Below, piece by piece: positions 1 through 5,430 of a DNA stretch of 5,430 bases. Both the position numbers and the translations under genes were made by a program. The stretch lies in contig CAIXFB010000370.1 of the NCBI GenBank assembly GCA_903918595.1, positions 1 to 5,430 of the forward strand, in the 5' to 3' direction. Under the pieces are notes generated by a model. It ran no database searches. It saw only the letters and a program-made list of their open reading frames with translations, and was not told the origin of the DNA. The DNA comes from an uncultured Actinomycetes bacterium (GTDB lineage Bacteria > Actinomycetota > Actinomycetes > S36-B12). Position 1 is the first letter of the stretch, and every line of letters starts with the position of its first letter.

Positions 1-36
1 TCCTATGCGCTCAAGGGAGGAAACGGACATCTTCGG

Positions 37-108
<72 letters not shown>

Positions 109-208
109 GAGGACTTGCCGAACTCTACCCCAGCGGCTACATCTCCCCGCGTGTGCTCCTAGACCTGCGGCCTAATTGGGTTAGCCTCTAATTATCCATT
201 TCTTCCCT

Positions 209-215
209 AAAGGGG
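209..215 (+). promoter_or_regulatory. Ribosome binding site of the Ig-like protein gene
   Basis: AAAGGGG lies 6 nt before the ATG at 222 and is the only Shine-Dalgarno-like match near this start, which supports the chosen start codon. Further upstream, TAATTAT at 189-195 could be a -10 element, but no convincing -35 hexamer stands at the right distance. The stretch 109-208 separates this gene from the divergent tRNA-Val and presumably carries the promoters of both. Confidence 0.6.
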
Positions 216-221
216 TTACCT

Positions 222-1739
222 ATGAAAACAGTTCGATCTCGCGCCGGGATGACCGCGCGATTCATTGCCGCGGCAGCCTTGGGCCTCACGGGCCTTGCCG
301 TTGCTACAGCACCCGTAGCAAGCGCGTCGGCAGTCTCCGGGTTTGTGAATGGCCCAATCGGTGTCACCCAAACTATTTCGGTGACGAATCTCGCCCCTTC
401 CAGCTTTGGACAGCAAACTTGCACGCTGTCTCCAACTATCAATGGCAACCTCTACTCACCAGTCGTCGGCTCGTTGGTGAACGGAACAGCAACCTTTGTT
501 TGGACACCCACAGCAGTAGGTGCAGCGACATTCACAATCAGTGACTGCGCAACCACCGATGGTGCTCCTCCATCTGCTGCCGCCACTATCTCGCCAGTTT
601 CAACATCAACCACAGTGTCCGCGCCAAACAATGCGCAGGTTGGAGTTGCCACGCAAATCACAGTGACGGTTCAGTCCGCCAGCCCGAGTTCGAATAATCC
701 GACCGGTCAGGTCGTTGTGAAAGACATCAATGGGGCCACGCTCGCGACAATGGGGCTCACAAAAGGTCCGGGGACTGGACAGTCCTACGCCTACTACCGA
801 TGGACACCGCCAGCGGCCGGCAGCTACACATTCCAAGCCACCTACAGCGGCGACGCCAATGACACCGCCAGCACATCGCCCCAGGATGTTGTCATCGCAA
901 CACCTAGTGGCAACCCCATCACCCTGACGCACCCAGCACAAATGACGCAAGGCGTTCCGGTCACCTTGACGGCAACCGTCTACCCGCAATCAATTCAGGG
1001 TTCGGTCGGCTTCACAGTGAATGGCGCACCAATTAGTGCATCCATCCCGCTGGTAAACGGTGTTGCCAACTACACCTGGACCCCGAACGTGGTGGGTCAG
1101 GTCACGATTGGCGCCAGCTACACGACCAATCAGGGCGGCAGCGGTTCGACCAGTGACAAGGCCAACATCATCGCTGGTCCGGTGGCCACCGATGCCATCA
1201 CTCTGGTCCAGCCAGGTTGGGGCCCGTGGACACCTAACGGTTCTTACACCCTCGGTAACGGGTCCTCGTTCGCGTTCCAGGCCAGCACGCTTTCTGGTGC
1301 ACCTGTGACACTGTCTGAGACCGGACCTTGCGTTGTTTCAGGTCTCACGATCACTGTTAACCAGGGCGCTGGATCGTGCAACGTCGTCGCCTCTAGCCCC
1401 GGTGCCAATGGGTATGCAGCGGTGAAGACCGGCTACACAGTCAACCTGATCCCCGGAGTGCAGCAGGCACCGTTGAATGCACCGCCGTCGGGTTCATTCA
1501 AGGTTGGTCGCGTGATCGTCCTTGAATCACCAAGCCAACAGAACACGAGTGCTGGCCAGAACATCACTTGGAAGGTAAAGAAGGGCGGCAAAGCAGTCTG
1601 CAAGCTTCTATACCCGAACGATGGTTCCGTCACGCTTCGAATCGCAAAGCGTGGATCCTGCACCGTTCTAGGAACTGCTGCTGCAGTCCCAGGTCAATGG
1701 CAGATGTTCCAGACGGCCCGCAACTACACGGGTCGCTAG
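222..1739 (+). CDS. Secreted multidomain Ig-like repeat protein, function unknown
   Basis: The 505-residue protein starts with a typical Sec signal peptide: basic residues at 2-13, a hydrophobic core at about 14-30, and likely cleavage after the ASA ending at residue 35 or 37. The rest is Ser/Thr/Gly/Val-rich beta-sandwich-like sequence in about five units. Units 1-3 (about 40-127, 128-226, 227-318) share a closing motif: FVWTPTAVG (92-100), YRWTPPAAG (192-200) and YTWTPNVVG (284-292). The second continues into FQATYSGDANDTAS, typical of bacterial Ig-like repeats (Big_3 type). Units 4 and 5 (about 322-410, 412-505) are a second type with paired cysteines, C370/C386 and C460/C480, each followed by a V-x-A stretch and a later Tyr. 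C67 and C109 could pair in unit 1. No LPXTG motif, C-terminal membrane helix or catalytic domain is visible, so it is either released or held non-covalently on the cell surface. It is probably monocistronic, with a strong terminator just after the stop. An adhesin-like or cell-surface structural role is only an inference. Confidence 0.9.
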   Translation: MKTVRSRAGMTARFIAAAALGLTGLAVATAPVASASAVSGFVNGPIGVTQTISVTNLAPSSFGQQTCTLSPTINGNLYSPVVGSLVNGTATFVWTPTAVGAATFTISDCATTDGAPPSAAATISPVSTSTTVSAPNNAQVGVATQITVTVQSASPSSNNPTGQVVVKDINGATLATMGLTKGPGTGQSYAYYRWTPPAAGSYTFQATYSGDANDTASTSPQDVVIATPSGNPITLTHPAQMTQGVPVTLTATVYPQSIQGSVGFTVNGAPISASIPLVNGVANYTWTPNVVGQVTIGASYTTNQGGSGSTSDKANIIAGPVATDAITLVQPGWGPWTPNGSYTLGNGSSFAFQASTLSGAPVTLSETGPCVVSGLTITVNQGAGSCNVVASSPGANGYAAVKTGYTVNLIPGVQQAPLNAPPSGSFKVGRVIVLESPSQQNTSAGQNITWKVKKGGKAVCKLLYPNDGSVTLRIAKRGSCTVLGTAAAVPGQWQMFQTARNYTGR

Positions 1740-1756
1740 AACTCAATAGCTCAACC

Positions 1757-1796
1757 CAAGAACGGCCCCTACGCACGTGGGGGCCGTTCTTGTTTG
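1757..1796 (+). terminator. Rho-independent terminator after the Ig-like protein gene
   Basis: CAAGAACGGCCCC (1757-1769) pairs perfectly with GGGGCCGTTCTTG (1780-1792). Three further pairs (T-G, A-T, C-G) can close the stem to a 4-nt loop, GCAC. The stem is followed on the plus strand by TTTGTTA. It begins 17 nt after the stop codon at 1739. The T-rich tail runs into the stop codon of the convergent pabC at 1797-1799, so the same hairpin may also halt pabBC transcription. On the minus strand the tail is only TTGAGC, a poor T tract, so that direction is uncertain. Confidence 0.85.
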
Positions 1797-2645
1797 TTAC
1801 GGATCAATAGTTGTCGAACTACGCGATGTGAATTCTGCACGCACGTGAGCCGTCAGCTCACCGACGCTGTCCCATTGACGCTCGTTGCACCAGGTGACCG
1901 GGTGCACATCACGGGTGCTCGAGGTGAGAAAGATTTCATCGGCCCGATCGAGATCTGCAGGAGTGAAGTGCTCTTCTCGCGCGTCGCACCACTCCAGCAC
2001 AAGTTCACGAGTCACGCCAGCAAGTGCGCCGCTGGACAGGGGTGGAGTGACGATTTTTCCGTCAATGACAGCAAAAACATTGGTGCCGGTTCCTTCACAT
2101 ACCTGGCCAACCGTATTGAGAAAGACACCCTCCGAGTAGCCACGTTCTTTAGCCCATGCGAGAGCAACCACATTTTCCGCGTATGACGTGGACTTTGCGC
2201 CAGCGATCGCAGAGCGCTCATTACGCACCCACGGGACGATGACTGCACTGGTGAGTTCAGGCCAAGGTTGCATAGGCACAAGGGCGACAATGAGGGAGCA
2301 GTTTGCTAACGCATCACCTTGACTGCGATCACTTCCAAGAGGTCCTGAACCTGCCGTTAGCGTGATTCGCAATCTGCCGAGGCTGGCTGCTTCGGGGTTT
2401 GCGTGGATCACTTCTTCTGTAGCCGCCCGAATCAGACTGTGGTCGACCACGGGTAGCCCCAGCACAAGAGCAGATCGATCGAGTCGGTCCAGGTGCCGGC
2501 GCAATGCAAATGGAACTCCCCCAGATACTTTGAGTGTTTCAAAAACTCCATCGGCAACAGTGAGCCCATGATCGAAAATGGACACATGCGCATCTTCTGC
2601 ATCAATTAGTTGGCCTGACTGGCCAGAGCCCACCCATACCTTCAC
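1797..2645 (-). CDS. pabC: Aminodeoxychorismate lyase (PLP fold-type IV)
   Basis: The 282-residue protein belongs to the class IV aminotransferase fold. PabC removes pyruvate from 4-amino-4-deoxychorismate to give p-aminobenzoate for folate, in the cytoplasm, using PLP. Visible signatures are FDHGLTVADGVFETLKV (24-40), RRHLDRL (49-55), the PLP lysine K151 in AGAKSTSY, CEGTGTNVF with E184 (183-191), and the phosphate-loop region TSSTRDVHP (241-249). The length is normal for the family. It starts with GTG at 2645 and overlaps the pabB stop TGA by 4 nt (GTGA), with no strong ribosome site, so its translation is probably coupled to pabB. The N-terminus KVWVGSG...VSIFDHG fits this start. Branched-chain and D-amino-acid aminotransferases share the fold and cannot be excluded by motifs alone. 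Adjacency to pabB decides the call. Confidence 0.9.
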   Translation of the reverse strand: MKVWVGSGQSGQLIDAEDAHVSIFDHGLTVADGVFETLKVSGGVPFALRRHLDRLDRSALVLGLPVVDHSLIRAATEEVIHANPEAASLGRLRITLTAGSGPLGSDRSQGDALANCSLIVALVPMQPWPELTSAVIVPWVRNERSAIAGAKSTSYAENVVALAWAKERGYSEGVFLNTVGQVCEGTGTNVFAVIDGKIVTPPLSSGALAGVTRELVLEWCDAREEHFTPADLDRADEIFLTSSTRDVHPVTWCNERQWDSVGELTAHVRAEFTSRSSTTIDP

Positions 2646-3691
2646 GAGGGGTCAGCCTGCCACGTCTTGGTAGCAACTGAACACAGATGGGCAGCTTTCA
2701 GTTCGGTCTCACGCCATTCGGAATCGGCATCGGAACCCCACGTGATTCCAGCTCCAGTTCCGAATCGCAATTGATTCTCGGCCCGCCAAAAAGTTCGGAT
2801 TGCCACAGCAAGACATGCCGTTCCTTCATCGGCATCCACCCAACCGATTGCTCCGCAATAGAACTCACGGGATGCGACCTCCAGCTCGGCAATGAGCGCG
2901 AGTGCTGTTGATTTAGGCGCACCGGAGATGGACCCTGGCGGGAAGGTTGCTTCAACGATGTCCTGCCAACGGGTGTCGGGAGCAATGCGCGCAGAAACGT
3001 GAGACACCAAATGAACCAACCCTGGGTGATGCTCTGTTTCCAACAGACCAGAAACCTGGACAGAACCCACCTCTGCGACCCGAGAGAGGTCATTGCGAAC
3101 AAGGTCCACAATCATCACGTTTTCTGCGCGATCCTTCTCCGCCAAGTCAGCAGCCTCTGTGCCGGTGCCCTTAATTGGGCCCGAGGAAATCTTGTTGCCT
3201 TCCCTTTTCAAGTAGAGCTCGGGTGAGGCACTCGCTATATGGATGTCCTGCTCTGGCAGCCGCACTAAGGCTGAGTACGGGGCTGGGTTGTGATCATTGA
3301 GAAGTACGTGCAACGCCGCAATATCTGCATCAGCCGGAAGATCCGCAGACAGCACACGACACACATTGACTTGGTAGACATCTCCCCTGCTGATTGCCTC
3401 GCGGGCGATCTCGACCTGGCGGATGTAGGTCGAGCGATCAACACTGCTTGTCCATTGCCCGGCACTCACTCCAGGCCAGGTACCAATCAACTCCGAGGGG
3501 CACTCTGGACTCCATCGAGCAAACCGCGCAAAGACGGGTTCACCCTCGTAGGGAATCACCACGGCCCATCTACCGCCATCGTCCAAACTTGACCATTTAC
3601 TGCTGACTTCAGTCAGCCCTGTTCCCCATAGGCCTCCCATATGGGCAACGGGCTCGTGACGCACATGCTCATCATGCTCGCTAGCCCACAT
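2642..3691 (-). CDS. pabB: Aminodeoxychorismate synthase component I
   Basis: This chorismate-utilising enzyme converts chorismate and ammonia to 4-amino-4-deoxychorismate, the step before PabC. Ammonia normally comes from the glutaminase PabA, which is absent from this window. The order of family motifs is GDVYQVN (103-109), SASPELYL with E158 (154-161), GPIKGT (171-176), DRAENVMIVDLVRNDLSRV with E190 (187-205), H227 in LVHLVS, PPGSISGAPK (251-260), YCGAIGW (278-284), and GTGAGITWGSDADSEWRETE (311-330) with the likely magnesium ligands E325 and E328. K174 in PIKGT is the PabB hallmark; anthranilate synthase TrpE has Ala there. At 349 residues it is about 100 shorter than E. coli PabB, and the shortfall is at the N-terminus, as in other compact PabB forms. 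The ATG at 3691 has no clear Shine-Dalgarno sequence. M18 (3640) is an alternative start, but it has none either. The gene is divergent from tRNA-Gly, with 55 nt between. Confidence 0.92.
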   Translation of the reverse strand: MWASEHDEHVRHEPVAHMGGLWGTGLTEVSSKWSSLDDGGRWAVVIPYEGEPVFARFARWSPECPSELIGTWPGVSAGQWTSSVDRSTYIRQVEIAREAISRGDVYQVNVCRVLSADLPADADIAALHVLLNDHNPAPYSALVRLPEQDIHIASASPELYLKREGNKISSGPIKGTGTEAADLAEKDRAENVMIVDLVRNDLSRVAEVGSVQVSGLLETEHHPGLVHLVSHVSARIAPDTRWQDIVEATFPPGSISGAPKSTALALIAELEVASREFYCGAIGWVDADEGTACLAVAIRTFWRAENQLRFGTGAGITWGSDADSEWRETELKAAHLCSVATKTWQADPS

Positions 3692-3746
3692 GCGTGCGGA
3701 AGGGCCGTCGTCGGATATGGTTCTACCTCGTGCCCTTAGGGGTATT

Positions 3747-3819
3747 GCGGACGTAGCGCAGTTGGTAGCGCATCACCTTGCCAAGGTGAGGGTCGCGGGT
3801 TCGAGTCCCGTCGTCCGCT
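3747..3819 (+). tRNA. tRNA-Gly (anticodon GCC)
   Basis: A 73-nt cloverleaf with acceptor stem GCGGACG/CGTCCGC, D stem GCGC/GCGC, anticodon arm TCACC-TTGCCAA-GGTGA, T arm GCGGG-TTCGAGT-CCCGT and discriminator T. Anticodon GCC reads GGC and GGU. CCA is not encoded. It is the first gene of a three-tRNA plus-strand cluster and is divergent from pabB. I could not pick a convincing promoter in the 55-nt gap at 3692-3746. The 66 nt between this gene and tRNA-Cys hold no recognisable gene and may contain either a second promoter or only a processed spacer. Confidence 0.97.
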
Positions 3820-3885
3820 CGGAAGATCGGCATAGTCGTGTTCTGGCCACAATGAGCCTGACGGAACGTGACGAAACCGGTTTAG

Positions 3886-3956
3886 GGTGGAGTGGCCGAG
3901 AGGCGAGGCAACGGCCTGCAAAGCCGTGTACACGGGTTCAAATCCCGTCTCCACCT
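3886..3956 (+). tRNA. tRNA-Cys (anticodon GCA)
   Basis: A 71-nt cloverleaf with acceptor stem GGTGGAG/CTCCACC, short D stem GCC/GGC, anticodon arm ACGGC-CTGCAAA-GCCGT, T arm ACGGG-TTCAAAT-CCCGT and discriminator T. Anticodon GCA reads UGC and UGU. CCA is not encoded. It is only 17 nt upstream of the following tRNA-Val, so the two are almost certainly cut from one transcript. Confidence 0.97.
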
Positions 3957-3973
3957 CGAAGATGCAATATGTA

Positions 3974-4047
3974 GGGCGATTGGCGCAGTTGGTTAGCGCG
4001 CTTCCTTGACATGGAAGAGGCCAGGGGTTCGAGTCCCTTATCGCCCA
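3974..4047 (+). tRNA. tRNA-Val (anticodon GAC)
   Basis: A 74-nt cloverleaf with acceptor stem GGGCGAT/ATCGCCC, D stem GCGC/GCGC, anticodon arm CTTCC-TTGACAT-GGAAG, T arm AGGGG-TTCGAGT-CCCTT and discriminator A. Anticodon GAC reads GUC and GUU, complementing the CAC isoacceptor at 37-108. CCA is not encoded (CTC follows). It is last in the Gly-Cys-Val cluster and convergent with the end of the glsB-like gene, 60 nt away. Confidence 0.97.
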
Positions 4048-4060
4048 CTCACTTCACTCT

Positions 4061-4089
4061 GTGCCTGCGCCGGCACCACTGTGGGTTTT
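4061..4089 (+). terminator. Weak terminator candidate after the tRNA cluster
   Basis: GTGCC (4061-4065) pairs with GGCAC (4072-4076) around a 6-nt loop, and TTTT follows at 4086-4089, but 9 nt after the stem. The stem is short and the T run is displaced. It lies between the convergent tRNA cluster and the glsB-like gene, where a terminator is expected. That position is the main reason to list it. Confidence 0.25.
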
Positions 4090-4107
4090 GCGCCCATCGA
4101 GCACTTC

Positions 4108-4371
4108 TCAGCCCGTGTTGCTCTTCCGGAAGAGGGCAGCTGTAATCGCAACCAGGATGATCGCGATGAACACCTGTGTGAGGAACACCAACAGCCACTG
4201 GTCTCCATAGCCGGCCCACTCGCCGATGCCGAGACCAATGAATGCACCCAGGATGCCAATGACGATCGTCACGATGCATCCGATGGGTTGCATACTCGGC
4301 ACGAGGATTCGAGCAATGAGACCAATGACGATGCCTGCGACAAGCGCGCTGATGATGCCTGTGGGATCCAT
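4108..4371 (-). CDS. GlsB/YeaQ/YmgE family small membrane protein
   Basis: An 87-residue hydrophobic protein with three predicted membrane helices at about 5-24, 30-51 and 60-81, and a short basic tail (FRKSNTG). The glycine-rich pattern (GIISALVAGIVIGLIAR, then GCIVTIVIGILGAFIGLGIG at 31-50) matches the transglycosylase-associated / GlsB family. Members are often linked to stress response, but their molecular function is not established. The length is typical. I chose the ATG at 4371, 4 nt after the zapE stop, because the open frame continuing upstream overlaps zapE out of frame and encodes nothing family-like. AAGG within the zapE stop region (TAAGGCT) is very close to the ATG, so translation may depend on coupling with zapE. 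It ends convergent to the tRNA cluster. Confidence 0.88.
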   Translation of the reverse strand: MDPTGIISALVAGIVIGLIARILVPSMQPIGCIVTIVIGILGAFIGLGIGEWAGYGDQWLLVFLTQVFIAIILVAITAALFRKSNTG

Positions 4372-4375
4372 AGCC

Positions 4376-5404
4376 TTACCCAACCACCGCTTGACCCTCT
4401 CGAGCAAGGGCAACAAGCCGGGAGATTGCCCGAAAATACTTCTTGCGATAGCCACCTGCGAGCATCGTTTCCGAGAAGATGCGGTCGACTGGCACTCCGC
4501 TGGCAACAACAGGCACATCTCGGTCGTAGAGCCGGTCGATGAGCACCACAAGGCGCAGAGCCTGAGCCTGATCGGTGAGGGTCCGCAATCCCTGGATCCC
4601 AACCAGGCTCACCCCGTCGATCATTGCCCCGTACTGGCTGGGGTGGACGGCGGGCAAGTGCGCCAGAAGCGCAGGAAACCGATCGAGGGTGGCTCCGGCA
4701 GTTTGAGCGACAGCTAGCGCAACCTGCTCATCTGTGCTGGGCTCAGGGGCCTCGGGCAGCCCGCGATGCCGGTAGTCCTGCCCATCGATGCGCAACACAT
4801 CAAAGTGCGCTGACAGACCCTGGATCTCTCGAAGGAAGTCATCAGCAGCGAATCGTCCCTCTCCCAATTTGTCTGGCAGGGTGTTGGAGGTCGCGGCGAG
4901 GGCCACGCCTGCCGCCACCAGCTCCCCCAGCAGGGTCGACATCAAAACAGTGTCTCCGGGATCATCGAGTTCGAATTCATCAATGCAAACGATTCGATTT
5001 TGAGAGAGAACATCGACGGCCTTCCGAAAACCCAGCAAGCCGACGAGATTCGTATATTCGACGAAGGTGCCAAAGGACTTGGGCCCGGGAACTGCGGCCC
5101 ACAAAGAAGCGATCAAGTGGGTCTTACCGACTCCAAACCCACCATCGAGATAAACACCCGCTCGCCCCTCCGGTGGCGAGGCCCGACGAAAGAAGCCACT
5201 CTTCTTCGACTCTGGAGCACTCACCCGCGACGCGAAGGCTCGAAGTGCTTCCACCGCTGCAACTTGGCTGGGCTCAGCCGGGTCAGGCACGTAAGAATCG
5301 AAGCTCACGACTTGAAAATGCGGAGGGGGGACAAGATCTTGAACGATCGCCGCCGCATCGGCCGCGGGGAACCTCTGAGATAGGGCAGAGGATTCGGAGG
5401 TCAC
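4376..5404 (-). CDS. zapE: AFG1/ZapE family P-loop ATPase
   Basis: The 342-residue protein is an AAA-type ATPase of the ZapE (bacterial) / AFG1 (mitochondrial) family. E. coli ZapE binds FtsZ at the division site, and AFG1 takes part in mitochondrial protein quality control; the actinobacterial role is less clear. Signatures are LVPPPHF (24-30), Walker A GGFGVGKTHL (88-97, K94), Walker B NRIVCIDEFELDD (136-148, D142 and E143), sensor-1 region ATSNTLPDKL (171-180, N174), a C-terminal block RLVVLIDRLYDRDVPV (284-299), and the family motif GGYRKKYFRAISRL (317-330). No membrane segment is seen. The length is normal for actinobacterial forms, so it appears complete. The start is GTG at 5404 and has no clear ribosome site. 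The frame stays open to the window edge but offers no other start codon there, so a start further upstream cannot be fully excluded. It is followed after 4 nt by the glsB-like gene, forming an operon. Confidence 0.92.
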   Translation of the reverse strand: MTSESSALSQRFPAADAAAIVQDLVPPPHFQVVSFDSYVPDPAEPSQVAAVEALRAFASRVSAPESKKSGFFRRASPPEGRAGVYLDGGFGVGKTHLIASLWAAVPGPKSFGTFVEYTNLVGLLGFRKAVDVLSQNRIVCIDEFELDDPGDTVLMSTLLGELVAAGVALAATSNTLPDKLGEGRFAADDFLREIQGLSAHFDVLRIDGQDYRHRGLPEAPEPSTDEQVALAVAQTAGATLDRFPALLAHLPAVHPSQYGAMIDGVSLVGIQGLRTLTDQAQALRLVVLIDRLYDRDVPVVASGVPVDRIFSETMLAGGYRKKYFRAISRLVALAREGQAVVG

Positions 5405-5430
5405 GGCGGTGAGCCTACGCGGAAGGGCCA

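Noticed and set aside
109..221. Clear sigma-70 promoters for the divergent tRNA-Val and Ig-like gene
   Set aside because: Only partial -10 matches (TAGAGT on minus, TAATTAT on plus) without matching -35 hexamers, so I mention them but do not list them as promoters.
606..989. Minus-strand open frame of 127 codons within the Ig-like gene
   Set aside because: It is antisense to a gene with signal peptide, ribosome site and repeat periodicity; the product is Arg/Gly/Cys-rich without features.
2642..3691. Anthranilate synthase TrpE or isochorismate synthase as the identity of the pabB gene
   Set aside because: PIKGT with Lys at 174 is the aminodeoxychorismate synthase signature, and the gene overlaps a pabC-type lyase.
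3690..3974. Plus-strand open frame of 94 codons
   Set aside because: It runs straight through tRNA-Gly and tRNA-Cys and encodes no recognisable protein features.
4006..4542. Plus-strand open frame of 178 codons
   Set aside because: It begins inside tRNA-Val(GAC) and covers the glsB-like gene and the end of zapE in antisense. The product is an Asp/His/Thr-rich shadow of the membrane protein codons.
4372..4602. N-terminal extension of the GlsB-like protein to an ATG at 4602 (164 residues)
   Set aside because: The extra 77 residues overlap zapE out of frame and look like a shadow of zapE. GlsB proteins are normally about 80-90 residues and begin just before the first helix, as at 4371.
4624..5412. 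Plus-strand open frame of 262 codons antisense to zapE
   Set aside because: Its product is Arg/Ser/Pro-rich without domain features, while the opposite strand encodes a clear AFG1/ZapE ATPase with all motifs in order.

Overview
The window looks like chromosomal sequence from an actinobacterium. It is moderately GC-rich, uses GTG as well as ATG starts, has tRNA genes without an encoded CCA end, and carries a tRNA-Gly/Cys/Val cluster of a kind I recall from this phylum. The protein sequences (PabB, PabC, ZapE, GlsB) also read as actinobacterial. I cannot place it more precisely by eye.

Layout, left to right. A tRNA-Val(CAC) gene on the minus strand (37-108) is followed, on the plus strand, by a gene for a 505-residue secreted protein built of Ig-like repeats (222-1739). 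That gene ends in a strong hairpin terminator (1757-1796). Facing it is a two-gene minus-strand operon, pabB-pabC (3691 down to 1797), whose stop and start codons overlap by 4 nt. Divergent from pabB is a plus-strand tRNA cluster: Gly(GCC), Cys(GCA), Val(GAC), at 3747-4047. Facing the tRNAs is a second minus-strand operon, zapE-glsB (5404 down to 4108). It encodes an AFG1/ZapE-family ATPase and a three-helix GlsB/YeaQ/YmgE membrane protein, separated by 4 nt.

Functionally, PabB and PabC act in sequence: chorismate plus ammonia gives 4-amino-4-deoxychorismate, which gives p-aminobenzoate for folate. The glutaminase partner PabA is not in the window. The other units (surface protein, ATPase with membrane protein, tRNAs) show no obvious link to folate synthesis.

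No stretch above about 120 bases is without a gene or RNA. I see no mobile element, CRISPR array, phage gene, toxin-antitoxin pair or defence system, and nothing amounting to a new biological system. The least explained gene is the Ig-like secreted protein. Smaller curiosities are a motif shared by the 3' trailers of three of the four tRNAs and a D-stem mismatch in tRNA-Val(CAC).
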